Origin: DATEPR01 sp963780635
GTDB taxonomy: Bacteria; Actinomycetota; Actinomycetes; Mycobacteriales; Pseudonocardiaceae
Direction: 5' to 3'
Assembly (NCBI GenBank): GCA_963780635.1
Contig: CAWACW010000014.1
Coordinates: 248,001 to 312,000 of the forward strand
Length of the DNA stretch: 64,000 bases
Shown: positions 1 to 8,704 of the stretch, one piece after another
Layout of the letters: the number at the start of each line of letters is the position of its first letter
Position numbering within the stretch: position 1 is the stretch's first letter
Notes under the pieces: model-generated
Seen by the model: only the letters and a program-made list of their open reading frames with translations
What the model was told of the DNA's origin: nothing
Databases searched by the model: none
Program-made: the position numbers and the translations under genes

Positions 1-429
1 GACCAGAACATCTTCGACATGCAGATCAACCGATACCGGCCGGCTCCCGAAGCCCGCCGCTTCGAAACCGGCACGCCGCCGATCCCGTCCGTGTACGCGG
101 CCACCGCGGGCGTGGAACTGCTGCTGGAGATCGGTGTCGAGCGCACCGCGAAGCACGTGGCCGGGCTGAACGATCGGCTCATCGACGAGGTCGAGGCGAT
201 GGGCGGCGTGCTGGCCACCCCCAAGGACCCGGGCCGCCGCGGCCCGCTCATCGCGATCCGGTCCACGGACGCAGAACGACTGGTCGACCTGCTCGGCGAG
301 GACGGCATCGTCACGTCATCGCGCGACGGCAACCTGCGGGTGTCACCCCACTGCTACAACAACGACGCCGACATCGACACCTTGCTCACGGCATTGCGCA
401 GGCACAGGACCCTGCTGCGCGACCGGTGA
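1..429 (+). CDS. Class V aminotransferase / cysteine desulfurase-like protein, C-terminal part
   Basis: The reading frame is open at the first base, so this is the C-terminal ~142 residues of a longer gene. The segment RFETGTPP followed by an aliphatic helix and a small C-terminal domain is typical of PLP-dependent fold-type I, class V aminotransferases (selenocysteine lyase/cysteine desulfurase/kynureninase relatives). RFETGT is the conserved arginine-containing motif near the substrate carboxylate. The PLP lysine lies upstream and is not visible. The substrate cannot be told. The last codons form part of a 117-bp tandem duplication, so the original C-terminus may have been longer or different. 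Family call fairly sure, function not. Confidence 0.75.
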   Translation, partial: DQNIFDMQINRYRPAPEARRFETGTPPIPSVYAATAGVELLLEIGVERTAKHVAGLNDRLIDEVEAMGGVLATPKDPGRRGPLIAIRSTDAERLVDLLGEDGIVTSSRDGNLRVSPHCYNNDADIDTLLTALRRHRTLLRDR

Positions 430-625
430 TCGCCGTGCCCCGGAGCCGAAGCCACGCTCGACGGCGCCGATCGGGCCGCGCCCGTCATCAACAGTCAGTC
501 CCGGCCTGCTCAGCGCAGGCACAAGACCCTGCTGCGCGACCGGTGATCGCCGTGCCCCGGAGCCGAAGCCACGCCCGACGGCGCCGATCGGGCCGCGCCC
601 GTCATCAACAGTCAGTCCCGGCCCG
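396..625. repeat. 117-bp tandem duplication over the 3' end of the aminotransferase gene
   Basis: The stretch beginning GCGCAGGCAC at 396 reappears at 513, giving a period of 117 bp. The second copy runs to about 625 and differs at only a few positions (for example CACAGGACC versus CACAAGACC and ACGCTCGAC versus ACGCCCGAC). The first unit contains the last 11 codons and the stop of the aminotransferase. The second unit is non-coding. The high identity points to a recent duplication. Confidence 0.9.
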
Positions 626-641
626 CGCCGTCGCAGTCCGG

Positions 642-1115
642 TCAGCCGAACTGGCCGGGCTGGTAGTGGCCTGCGGGCTGCTGGATGATGACGTTCACCC
701 GGTTGTAGAAGTTGATGACGGCGATGACCGATACCAAGGCGGCGAGCTGGTCCGCGTCGTAGTGCTTGGCGGCGTTGCGCCACACCTCGTCCGGGACACC
801 ACCGGCCGCGTCGGCGATGCGGGTGCCCTCCTCCGCCAGCTCCAGGGCAGCGCGCTCGGCCTCGGTGAAGACCGTGGCCTCCCGCCAGGTCGCGACCAGG
901 TTGAGGCGCACCGAGGTCTCCCCTGCGTGCGCTGCGTCCTTGGTGTGCATGTCGGTGCAGAAGGCGCAACCGTTGATCTGGCTGGCGCGCAGCTTCACCA
1001 GTTCCTGCGTCGCGGCAGGCAGTGTCGAGCCCGCGAGCACCTTGCCCGCCGAGGTGATGTGCTTCATGATCTCGAGTGCGTCCGGGCTGGCGAAGATGTT
1101 CAACCGAGCGTCCAC
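642..1115 (-). CDS. Carboxymuconolactone decarboxylase / AhpD-like protein
   Basis: Predicted 157-residue protein. The segment CAFCTDMHTKDA carries the CxxC plus downstream His of the AhpD-like alkylhydroperoxidase/CMD fold, where the two cysteines act as a redox pair. The rest is helical, as usual for this fold. I chose the GTG at 1115 because AGGGGAG lies just upstream; an earlier start would read through an apparent promoter. The neighbouring divergently oriented-in-function but same-strand gene upstream is an ECF sigma factor with a SnoaL-like extension, a common partner of CMD-type genes. An ECF-like promoter sits just upstream. A role in peroxide or organic-radical detoxification is likely; the substrate is unknown. 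Confidence 0.8.
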   Translation of the reverse strand: MDARLNIFASPDALEIMKHITSAGKVLAGSTLPAATQELVKLRASQINGCAFCTDMHTKDAAHAGETSVRLNLVATWREATVFTEAERAALELAEEGTRIADAAGGVPDEVWRNAAKHYDADQLAALVSVIAVINFYNRVNVIIQQPAGHYQPGQFG

Positions 1116-1152
1116 TGTGGCTCCCCTGTCGTTCTGGTGGTTACACAGCTGT

Positions 1153-1179
1153 GACGGCACAGCTCGGCGAGATGTGACG
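1153..1179 (-). promoter_or_regulatory. ECF-type promoter upstream of the CMD-like gene
   Basis: On the minus strand CGTCACA (1179-1173) is followed after exactly 16 bp by CGTC (1156-1153), about 38 bp before the GTG start. This closely resembles the TGTCACA/CGTC promoters described for ECF41-type sigma factors. The adjacent sigma gene is the natural candidate, although its C-terminal domain looks more SigG-like. No transcription data are visible here. Confidence 0.5.
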
Positions 1180-1493
1180 GGCACGGATGTGACGCGCATC
1201 TCCCTGCCACCCCACGTGCGGTAACCGTGAGTCGGGCACTCAATCAGTGCCAAGGCCGAGCGGGGCGACATCGGCGAACAGGGCACCGGCGGCGATGTCG
1301 CCGCCGCGATCTGGGCGCTGCGGGGCGTCATCGACACCAGCGGCGAGGTCACGCCCGCAGCGCCACCTCACCGACGTCCTCACCGGTTTCCGCGCCCCGG
1401 TCGATCATTGCGCGGCGACCCTCACCACCGAGCAGCTCGCCGCCGCGGTGGCCGCGTCACGCCGCGCCGACCGAACCCGGTGACCCGGCCCGG
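1180..1493. other. Gene-free stretch, possible eroded coding remnant
   Basis: No convincing gene. Two plus-strand pieces read like protein but in different frames: an AAAIWALRGVIDTSGEV-like piece near 1300 and an LTTEQLAAAVAASRRADRTR-like tail ending at 1483. This could be a decayed gene; I cannot assign a family. Confidence 0.3.
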
Positions 1494-2540
1494 CTATCGG
1501 CTCGGCAGCGATCGAGGCAGACCGAACCATGGGAGCACGCTGTTCTCGAAACGGGTCATGGCGCGGATCCGGTCGCCGGCGAGGGTGATGACGAACAGGC
1601 CGGTGCCGTGGCGGATGCCGGTCGGGTCGCTCAGGTAGGCCCCGAACGCGGGCTGACCGTTGGCCCGGGTCCGCACGAGGTCGAACCCCCTGCCCGAGCC
1701 GAAGATGCCCGCACAGAAACTGGCCACGAGGTCCCGGCCCTCGTATTCGAGTGGCATCGGCGGCATCGACATGAAGACGTCGTCGGTCAGCAGGGCCACC
1801 AGCGCGTCGAGATCGGCCGACTCGTACGCACTGACGAACTTCGCCACGATCGCGTCCTCCGATGCCGAGCCGGCGGCGGGAGGCGGCTCGCGGTCGGTGG
1901 TCAGCGGCCAGCGGCGCCGCAGACCGGCGCGCGCCCGTTTGAGGGCGCTGGTGACCGACTCGACCGTCGAGTCCAGCATGCCTGCCACCTCGTTCGCGTG
2001 GAATCCGAGGACGTCACGCAAGATCAGGACGGCGAGCTGCCGGGGCGGCAGGACCTGAAGGGCGGTCACGAAGGCCAGCGAGATGGATTCGGTCCGCTCG
2101 TAGCGGGCCTCCGGGCCGAGCGGCGCGTCCATCGCACCCGCCAGCAGCGCGTCCGGGAACGGCTCAAGCCAGACGACCTCGCCGAGCCGGGTCGGCTCGG
2201 GTGGTTCGACCCCTGGAATGTCCCACTCCTTGGCGGGTCGCCGGCCGGCCGAGCGACGCGCGTTGAGGCAACGGTTGGAGGCGATCCGGTAGAGCCAGGT
2301 CCGCAGCGAGGCGCGTCCCTCGAACCCGTCGAGCCCTTGCCAGGCCGCCAGCAGCGTGTCCTGGAGAGCGTCCTCGGCATCCTGGAACGATCCGAGCATC
2401 CGGTAGCAGTGCACCCGCAGCTCACGCAGGTGCGGCTCGGTCACCTCACGGAACGCGTCGCCGTCCCCGGCCCGCGCCCGTGAGATCAGGTCGGCTGTCA
2501 CCACACTCACCCCAGCGTCACCTTCTTCCGCCCTGGTCAC
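1494..2540 (-). CDS. ECF sigma factor with C-terminal SnoaL-like domain (SigG/TIGR02960-like)
   Basis: About 348 residues. Region 2 is seen in HCYRMLGSFQDAEDALQDT followed by RASLRTWLYRIASNRCL. Region 4 is seen in LPPRQLAVLILRDVLGFHA plus an SALKRAR recognition helix. The C-terminal ~120 residues (ADLDALVALLTDD, MPPMPLEYEGR) form a SnoaL/NTF2-like domain, as in SigG-type ECF factors, where the extension replaces a classical anti-sigma factor. The GTG at 2540 overlaps a GGAGGGG run; an internal GTG near 2510 is also possible. It lies between a GntR gene and the CMD-like gene, which has an ECF-like promoter and is a likely target. Confidence 0.88.
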   Translation of the reverse strand: MTRAEEGDAGVSVVTADLISRARAGDGDAFREVTEPHLRELRVHCYRMLGSFQDAEDALQDTLLAAWQGLDGFEGRASLRTWLYRIASNRCLNARRSAGRRPAKEWDIPGVEPPEPTRLGEVVWLEPFPDALLAGAMDAPLGPEARYERTESISLAFVTALQVLPPRQLAVLILRDVLGFHANEVAGMLDSTVESVTSALKRARAGLRRRWPLTTDREPPPAAGSASEDAIVAKFVSAYESADLDALVALLTDDVFMSMPPMPLEYEGRDLVASFCAGIFGSGRGFDLVRTRANGQPAFGAYLSDPTGIRHGTGLFVITLAGDRIRAMTRFENSVLPWFGLPRSLPSR

Positions 2541-2607
2541 CCCTCCATCGGTACAGACACCAGCCGAGGGGCGAACTGGGCGGTCGCCGTCGCTTTTCCC
2601 GGCATCC

Positions 2608-3324
2608 CTACTTGAGCAGCATGACCCGGCCGACCAGCCGGACGTGCGCTCGCATCGCGCTGGCTGCCTTGCGGCCGTCGCGGGCGGCGATGGCGTCGGC
2701 GATGCGCCGGTGGCTCTCCAGCGACCTGGGCGGGCGGCCAGGCTGGGTGAGCGACTCGATCCTGGTCTCGCTGATCAGGTCGGACAGATGCGCCATGATG
2801 TCGACCAGCAACTGGTTGTGCGCGGCGGTCGCCACGGCCGCGTGGAACCGGGCGTCGCCCTGCACGCCGTACCCGCCTGCCGCGATGTCATCGGCCATCC
2901 GGTCGAGCGCCCTGGTGATGGCCGCCAGGTCGCTGTCCGTGCGTCGCGCCGCGGCCAGTTCGGCGATCTTGACCTCCAGCGCCTCGCGGGCCTCCAGGAC
3001 GTCCGGCAGGCGCTGGCGCCGTTTGCGCAGGGCCGCGACCGTGTCGTCGCGGTCCGGGCTGACCAGGAACGTTCCGCCGCCGTGCCGTCTCCCGACCACG
3101 CCCTGCACTTCGAGTGCGACGAGCGCCTGCCGCACCGAGGTACGGCTCACCCCCAGCCGCGTCGCCAGCTCGCGCTCGGATGGCAACTGCTGTCCGGGGA
3201 CCAGCCCGGCCTCCTCGATGTGGTCGAGCAGACGCCGAACCAACTGCTCGTATAGGGGGTACCGCTCGACAGGCCGCAGAGCCGGCTCCGGCTTACCGGC
3301 ATCGTCCGGCGACGCGTCCACCAT
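2608..3324 (-). CDS. GntR-family regulator, FadR/FCD subfamily
   Basis: 238 residues. The N-terminal winged helix is clear: YEQLVRRLLDHIEEAGLVPG, LPSERELATRLGVSRTSVRQ, then ALEVQGVVGRRHGGGTF. The C-terminal half (FHAAVATAAHNQLLVDIM, SHRRIADAIAARD) matches the all-helical FCD ligand-binding domain, which usually binds a metal plus a small carboxylic acid. The ATG at 3324 fits the family start. It is divergent from a secreted SGNH hydrolase, and a 9-bp-arm palindrome lies between them. The ligand is unknown; control of the hydrolase is an inference. Confidence 0.9.
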   Translation of the reverse strand: MVDASPDDAGKPEPALRPVERYPLYEQLVRRLLDHIEEAGLVPGQQLPSERELATRLGVSRTSVRQALVALEVQGVVGRRHGGGTFLVSPDRDDTVAALRKRRQRLPDVLEAREALEVKIAELAAARRTDSDLAAITRALDRMADDIAAGGYGVQGDARFHAAVATAAHNQLLVDIMAHLSDLISETRIESLTQPGRPPRSLESHRRIADAIAARDGRKAASAMRAHVRLVGRVMLLK

Positions 3325-3571
3325 CTGTCATCCCCTCGTGCTGTCGCGAGTCCACCCCCGTCCTGCCGGCAGCCGTCGGCAGGACTCCCACTGTCCGTCC
3401 GGATCAGTGGGTGAGCCAATTGTCGTCCTCCGGGCCGGAGCGCACACCAGATCCCCGGCCCGGATGGTGGCACGTCCTCCGGCTCACGTGCCGGGCAGGG
3501 CGACAGCGCCACCCGCTCGGACCTTGACATGGCCACCACGGGATCGAGAGTCTGGCAACAGGTCCAGTAGT
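3325..3571. other. Divergent intergenic region
   Basis: Non-coding space between the GntR gene and the hydrolase gene. Apart from the palindrome listed next I see no gene; base composition is like the surroundings. Confidence 0.4.
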
Positions 3572-3598
3572 CCAGTGGCTAGACCACTGAGCCACTGG
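3572..3598. promoter_or_regulatory. Palindrome, candidate GntR operator
   Basis: CCAGTGGCT (3572-3580) and its perfect inverted copy AGCCACTGG (3590-3598) are separated by 9 bp. They sit about 75 bp upstream of the hydrolase start and in the divergent region shared with the GntR gene. FCD-type GntR proteins bind short palindromes of this kind. Confidence 0.45.
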
Positions 3599-3672
3599 GC
3601 GGCGGTCCTGCCGGCCGCCACTCGGGACAGCCAGTGCCCCTCTACCTCCCATCGAAGCGAGGTAACCGCACC

Positions 3673-4977
3673 ATGACAGGAAACCGCCGGAAAGCCATCT
3701 GGTTAGCCTTGGTAGCCGTGGTCGCCGCATCAGGCACCGTGTTGATCACTCCCATGTTCGCGTCCGCGAAGTCCCCCGGGCACGCCAACCCACCGAACGC
3801 AGGCTGGTACACGTCCTGGGCGCAGTCGCAGCAGCAGCCGGCGACGACCGCGCTGAACGACCAGTCGGTACGCATGATCACGCATCTGAGCCAGGGCGGG
3901 GATGCGGTGCGCATCCGGATCCAGAACCAGTTCGGCACGACGCCGCTCAAGGTCGATGCCGCAGCGGTAGCCCTGACGCAGGGGCAAGGGCCCGCCGAGG
4001 TACCGGGAACCAGCCGGGCCGTGACCTTCGGCAACGGCCACTCGTCGGTCAGCGTGCCGGTCGGTGGCCAGGCGTGGAGCGACCCGGTCAAGCTGGGCAC
4101 CCGGCCGCAGGACAACGTCGCGGTCAGCCTGTTCGTGCCGGACGTCGAGCAGCCCGGCCAGCACAACTCCGCACTGCGTAACAACTATCTCACCGCACCG
4201 GGCACCGGGAACCAGGTCGGCGACGTTTCCGGCGCCGCCTACACCCAGACCGTCACCTCCACCTACCTCGTCAGCGCGGTCGACGTCCACAATCCCAGGC
4301 TGACCGGCACGATCGTCGCCTACGGCAGCTCGATCGTGGACGGCACCGGCAGCACCAACTGCGGTCCGGGCTGCACCATCACCGGCAACAACCAGCGGTG
4401 GGCCGACGACCTGGCCCGCCGGATCGTCACCGAACTTCCCGCCGACCAACAGCTTGCGGTCGCCAACGAAGGCATCGGCGGCACCACCAGCGCCGTCGGC
4501 TGTCCTGACGAGCCGGACAGCGTGAAGGGACTGGAGGCAGGCCCTCGGCTCACCCGTGACGTGCTCGAACTCCACGGTGTCACCGGAGTGATCTTCTACT
4601 ACGGCACCAACGACCTGCAGGACAACTGCACGTCGGCGCAGATCCTGGCCAGCTACGGTCCCGTCTTCCAGCGGCTGCACGCGGCCGGACTGAAGGTGTA
4701 CGTCGTCGCCACGACGCCGCGACCCATCTACAACGACCAGATGAACCAGTTCCGGTGGGACGTGGACAACTTCACCATGAACCAGAACGACTGCGGCGGT
4801 GCCTGCGACGGCGTCATCGACTTCAGCCAGGTCATCGAGCAACCGCTCAACCCGAACGCGATCAACCTCGCCTACGACAACGGTGACGGCATCCACGTCA
4901 ACATCGCCGGTCAGGCGGCGGAAGCCAACACCCTCTCACTCGCGATGCTCGTGTCGTCGACCAGGACGGGCCGGTAA
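3673..4977 (+). CDS. Secreted SGNH/GDSL-family esterase
   Basis: 434 residues starting at ATG 3673. A positively charged start (MTGNRRK) and a hydrophobic stretch ending near ASAKS form a Sec signal peptide. Block I is AYGSSIVDGTGSTN with Ser as the expected nucleophile, block III contains YYGTNDLQDN, and block V is GDGIHVN with the Asp-x-x-His pair. This is the arrangement of secreted SGNH hydrolases acting on acyl or polysaccharide esters. The N-terminal ~190 residues form an extra beta-rich domain common in actinomycete relatives. A TTA leucine codon lies at 3703-3705 inside the signal peptide, so translation may depend on bldA tRNA. A strong hairpin follows the stop. Confidence 0.9.
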   Translation: MTGNRRKAIWLALVAVVAASGTVLITPMFASAKSPGHANPPNAGWYTSWAQSQQQPATTALNDQSVRMITHLSQGGDAVRIRIQNQFGTTPLKVDAAAVALTQGQGPAEVPGTSRAVTFGNGHSSVSVPVGGQAWSDPVKLGTRPQDNVAVSLFVPDVEQPGQHNSALRNNYLTAPGTGNQVGDVSGAAYTQTVTSTYLVSAVDVHNPRLTGTIVAYGSSIVDGTGSTNCGPGCTITGNNQRWADDLARRIVTELPADQQLAVANEGIGGTTSAVGCPDEPDSVKGLEAGPRLTRDVLELHGVTGVIFYYGTNDLQDNCTSAQILASYGPVFQRLHAAGLKVYVVATTPRPIYNDQMNQFRWDVDNFTMNQNDCGGACDGVIDFSQVIEQPLNPNAINLAYDNGDGIHVNIAGQAAEANTLSLAMLVSSTRTGR

Positions 4978-4994
4978 CCGACGACGGCCCCACG

Positions 4995-5055
4995 ACCGTG
5001 TCACCGGCCCTTCCCACGGCGAGACATCCGCCGCAGGCAGGGCCGGTGACACGGT
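4995..5055. terminator. Strong inverted repeat, probable terminator of the SGNH gene
   Basis: ACCGTGTCACCGGCCCT (4995-5011) pairs perfectly over 17 bp with the sequence at 5039-5055, with a 27-nt loop. It begins 17 bp after the hydrolase stop and lies between two convergent genes. No T-run follows, as is common in actinomycetes. Confidence 0.7.
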
Positions 5056-5214
5056 AGGCATGCCGCGACAGGCGTGGGGTCGACGAGCAACCAGCTGCGC
5101 CGTCCCGAAACGGCTCCGCGGATCGGCGGTCCGGAGGGGCGCGAACTCCGGACGTCCGGGCCGAGTGTCCTCAGTGGTGGTGAGAGCAGGACCTGGCCGG
5201 GGCGATCATCCCGA

Positions 5215-6726
5215 TCAGGTCAGTTCCAGCAGGGGGAAAGCACGGCTGCGGCGTGGTGGGGTCAGGAAGTTCTGGCGGCGCGTCGCGGTGAGGAAGCGCT
5301 CCAGGCCGTTGTCGAGCGGGTTCACCGCGAAGGCGGCCTGCAGGTCCAGTGCGGCCTGGTCGGTGCGGATGGTCGCGAGGAAGTCCGCTGTCGGCACGAA
5401 GGTCGTGAACTGCAACTTGGGCACGTTGCCGCTGTTGCCCGGCACGACCAGTGTCGACGGGATATCGACGTTGTCCATGCCGGGACCGTCCATCCGGATG
5501 TGCAGCGGGGTCCCGTCCGCCGCCCGGGAGAACCGCTGCAACGCCGAGACGTGGCCGATGCGGTGCGCGTTGTTCAGGGTGTCGATGCCCTGCGCGTTCT
5601 GGGAGGCGTCGGAGATGCCCCGGAAGTCGTTGGGCAGGAAGGCAGGGCCACCGCCGTTGAGGAACGGATCGCTGCCGTTGCCCAGCGAGGGTGGCGGGTT
5701 CGAGCGGAACATGTACTGGACCCGCTCCAGATAGGTCTCGTCCTCGACCGCGCCTGCCTCGCCCGCCCGTGCGTAGTACGCCTCCAGGTCCAGGATCACG
5801 TGCGAGAGGTTCTGGATCGCGCCGTTGTCGAAATAGCTCCCCGGCGCCGCGGTGGTCAGATGCGAGGACGCGTTCCCGGCGAAGGTCACCGCCTGGGCAG
5901 GGCCGCTGCTGTTGACCTGCTGGTCGGCGAAACCCATCCACATCGGCGATTCCGGGTTGATGCGGTCCTGGTAGTACAGGCCGTCCTGCTCCGCCACCAG
6001 CTTCGGCATGCCCTGCTGGGCGAACTGCACCCGCCGCCCGGTGAACAGCCACGGCAGCACCGGCGAGGGAATCGCCTCACCGGCGAGGGTGTTGCTGCCC
6101 TTCAGCCAGTCCAGCGCGTCGGCGGCGTTGGCGCGGGTGTCACTGCGCGCGGTGATCAGGATGTCCGTGCCACCCAACTCGGGTGTGAAGTCGAACTTGC
6201 GCTTGACGATGCCGGCCTGACCGGCATCGGTGGGGGCGGGCACCGCCTCCTCCAGCGCGAAGCGGTTGTTGTTCAAGGCGAGGCGCGGAATGTTGTTGAA
6301 CGACACCGAACCCGCGCCCAGCGCGCCGGGCAGCGTACCGAAGTACCCCAGGCCGTAGGAGACGATCAGCATCACGCCCGATGGGCTGAACGGATATGCG
6401 GCCTCGATGGTCGCCAGCGCGTTGGCGAAGATCGTCTGCTCCGCCTTCGTCGGCAGCCGCTTCAGGTCGATCAACTGGAAGAGCGTGAACACGGGCTGGA
6501 ACTGCACCATCACCCCGTCGACGCTGGTGGCGGGGGCGATGTAGGCGCCGAGATCGAACTGGATGTCGGGCAGGGCCGTCGCGGCCACCGCGGGCCGCAA
6601 CGGGCTCCAGGCGACCTCGTCCAACATGGCCAGGAACGCGGCGGCTGTGCCGACCGCCCCGGCCTTGAGCATCGTGCGACGGCCATACCGTCTCGGTGGC
6701 CGTGCGGTTAATCGCTCCTGTGCCAT
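5215..6726 (-). CDS. Tat-exported protein, possibly Dyp-peroxidase-like fold
   Basis: 503 residues. The N-terminus has a twin-arginine signal (YGRRTMLKAGAVGTAAAF) followed by an Ala-rich cleavage region, so it should be exported folded. ATG 6726 is preceded by GAGGAGAG at good spacing. Later segments MWMGFADQQVN and RIGHVSALQRFSRAADGTPLH occupy positions reminiscent of the GFxDG and proximal-His regions of Dyp-type peroxidases, but the key motif is not intact. I regard the fold relation as tentative and heme binding as unproven. Substrate unknown. It is convergent with the SGNH hydrolase. Confidence 0.6.
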   Translation of the reverse strand: MAQERLTARPPRRYGRRTMLKAGAVGTAAAFLAMLDEVAWSPLRPAVAATALPDIQFDLGAYIAPATSVDGVMVQFQPVFTLFQLIDLKRLPTKAEQTIFANALATIEAAYPFSPSGVMLIVSYGLGYFGTLPGALGAGSVSFNNIPRLALNNNRFALEEAVPAPTDAGQAGIVKRKFDFTPELGGTDILITARSDTRANAADALDWLKGSNTLAGEAIPSPVLPWLFTGRRVQFAQQGMPKLVAEQDGLYYQDRINPESPMWMGFADQQVNSSGPAQAVTFAGNASSHLTTAAPGSYFDNGAIQNLSHVILDLEAYYARAGEAGAVEDETYLERVQYMFRSNPPPSLGNGSDPFLNGGGPAFLPNDFRGISDASQNAQGIDTLNNAHRIGHVSALQRFSRAADGTPLHIRMDGPGMDNVDIPSTLVVPGNSGNVPKLQFTTFVPTADFLATIRTDQAALDLQAAFAVNPLDNGLERFLTATRRQNFLTPPRRSRAFPLLELT

Positions 6727-7337
6727 GATTGCTCTCCTCGGCCAGTCGGCAGCGGGTCGGCTCCATCGGCTCGGGTCCCGCGACGCGGGTTATTTACTGA
6801 CGCGCAGCAAAGTAGCCCCAAATCGGACTGTCCGTCTAGAAGTCATCCGCGTGCTTTGTGGTGTGAATCACCCCCAAAATGCGGTAGGTAAACGTCCTGT
6901 TGCCAGGCATGGCTGACGGCCACTCGCGGCGGCAAGTCTGCCCGCTGGCGGGAATTCTGCCTGGACGCCACCTGCGGCACCACGTTCTCCACCATGGGAG
7001 CGCGACCGGCCAACGAGGTCCATGCATGGGAGAATCTATTTGCGCAGATCAGCACTGAAACGGTGGGCCGAGATAAGTCGTATCATTTGGTGGACCACCC
7101 TGGTATCAAAATCTTGGGATAATCTTGAATTAACGGCTACGGCCGTTGTCCCGGGTTCGCGCCCGCTTTCTTTTCACCGGATTCCCGTAGCGGTGGTGCG
7201 CCGGCGTTGGCGGGTAATGGCGCGTGTCGACCCGGGCGGTCTCCCCGTCGGCAGCCGACGGTGGGGGCTGTGCCGCGGGTGCAGTCACCGGCTCGCGTCG
7301 GATGGGCCGGCGATCTCTCGCTGTGTCTTGGCGGTTG
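6727..7337. other. Gene-free region of lower GC
   Basis: About 600 bp without a convincing gene. Sections around 6790-6900 and 7036-7140 are clearly less GC-rich than the rest, with runs such as TGGGATAATCTTGAATTAAC. It may hold the promoter of the Tat-exported gene and possibly transferred DNA. No tRNA, IS end or repeat recognised. Confidence 0.4.
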
Positions 7338-8048
7338 TCAGGGGCGGCGGGGTTTGCCGTGCCTGCCGGTGCGCTGCTGTTTCGGGGCGGGCTTGCGCGC
7401 GGCGGCCGGGCGTTCGGGCTGGGCAGGCGCGGGCGCACGGCCACGGGTGCTGTTCACGGTCCGACCTCGGACGATCCCGATGAACTGCTCCACCAAGTCG
7501 CTGGTCTCCGGCTCCGACGGCCAGACCAGCGCGACGCCCGACCGCACCGCGTCGGTGACCGGCCGGTAGGTGAGGTCCTTGCGCTGGTGGAGCCGGGCCA
7601 GCGACTGCGGGACCAGCAGCAGCCCCACCTCGGCGGCCACCATGCCGACGGCATGCGCCGTCATTGCCGGCCGTTCGGCCGCGGGCAGGCCGGGCGGCTG
7701 CGCCCAGTCCAGGACATCGCCGTGCGGGTGCAGCACGACCTCCTCGGCCAGATCGGCGACGGTCACCTCGTCAGCCGCCGCTACCCAGTGCTGCTTCGGC
7801 ACCACCACCACCGTCGTCTCGGTGTAGAGCGGGATCGCGTGCAGACCACTTCGGTCGATCGGCAGCCGCAGCAACGCGGCGTCCACGTCGCCATCCCGGA
7901 CCAGGCCGACCACCTCGTCGTCGACCATCTGGACCAGGGTGAACGGCACCTCGGGCAGCCGCTCCGCCCAGATCCGCAGCCACTTCGACGGCGTCACGCC
8001 CGGGACGTAGCCGAGCCTGAACGAGGAGCCGACGCCCGAGCCTGTCAT
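7338..8048 (-). CDS. LysR-type substrate-binding-domain protein lacking a helix-turn-helix
   Basis: 236 residues beginning at ATG 8048. The body matches the periplasmic-binding-like effector domain of LysR regulators (FRLGYVPGVTPSKWLRIWAE, DVDAALLRLPID, AVGMVAAEVGLLLVPQSLA) but starts directly in the domain with no N-terminal HTH. The C-terminal ~40 residues are Pro/Ala/Arg-rich and basic. It is divergent from a DUF5997 gene only ~60 bp away, and this pairing recurs in actinomycetes, so I do not treat it as a truncated regulator. It may act with the DUF5997 protein, which could supply DNA binding; that is inference. Confidence 0.75.
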   Translation of the reverse strand: MTGSGVGSSFRLGYVPGVTPSKWLRIWAERLPEVPFTLVQMVDDEVVGLVRDGDVDAALLRLPIDRSGLHAIPLYTETTVVVVPKQHWVAAADEVTVADLAEEVVLHPHGDVLDWAQPPGLPAAERPAMTAHAVGMVAAEVGLLLVPQSLARLHQRKDLTYRPVTDAVRSGVALVWPSEPETSDLVEQFIGIVRGRTVNSTRGRAPAPAQPERPAAARKPAPKQQRTGRHGKPRRP

Positions 8049-8106
8049 CACACCAGGTTATCCGGCGTGCTCGGGCCGGATGCTCGGCGCTCGGTACCCT
8101 GGACGC

Positions 8107-8484
8107 ATGACGTCGCACCAGACCTCCCAGACGATGAAGCCCGCGACCGCGGCGAAGAAGCTGGGTGTGTACCTCGAAGCCACGCCCGCGGAGTTCCAGC
8201 AGGGCGTGGTCTCGCGCGACGAGTTGAACGCCCTGCAGGCCGACGCGCCCGAGTGGCTGCGGGAGCTGCGCCGCAACGGCCCGCACCCGCGGCAGGTGGT
8301 GGCGGCGAAACTCGGCATCTCCATCGGCGGCCTGACCCGCGCCGGGATCACCGAGGCGCTGACCAACGACCAAATCAGCGCCATCAAGGCCGAAAACCCC
8401 GACTGGCTGCAACAGGAACGCGCCACCCAGGCCGAGTTCCGCCGCGAAACCGCCCGCCTCAAGGAATCCCGTCGCACTCCGTGA
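8107..8484 (+). CDS. DUF5997-family protein
   Basis: 125 residues, start ATG 8107. The N-terminal segment KPATAAKKLGVYLEATPAEF and the central LRELRRNGPHPRQVVAAKLG followed by ISIGGLTRAGITEALT match the DUF5997 family, a small helical, probably DNA-binding actinomycete protein. The hydrophilic Lys/Arg/Glu-rich C-terminus is typical. It is divergent from the HTH-less LysR-like gene, the usual arrangement. No enzymatic motif. Confidence 0.8.
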   Translation: MTSHQTSQTMKPATAAKKLGVYLEATPAEFQQGVVSRDELNALQADAPEWLRELRRNGPHPRQVVAAKLGISIGGLTRAGITEALTNDQISAIKAENPDWLQQERATQAEFRRETARLKESRRTP

Positions 8485-8704
8485 CCGGCCGTCGACGGTG
8501 ACTGCTTCCCGCCTCAGTCCGGATTCGGTCACCGCCACGCCATCGGCGGCGGTGGCGGTGGCGATGGATTGTGCGGCGGCATGGCGTCAGGTGGTGTGTG
8601 CTGTGGCACCGCTCCAGCCGCAGTGCGCCGGTGTCCGGTCAAGCCTCGATATCCGCTGACCCGGTCGATACCGGGCCAGGAGGGTATGCCGCCGGTGGGC
8701 GGCG

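Noticed and set aside
6790..7150. tRNA, attachment site or IS in the lower-GC stretch
   Set aside because: No cloverleaf, no flanking repeats and no transposase found.
7338..8048. Truncated LysR regulator
   Set aside because: HTH-less form next to DUF5997 recurs in actinomycetes and has a proper start, so it is not a fragment.
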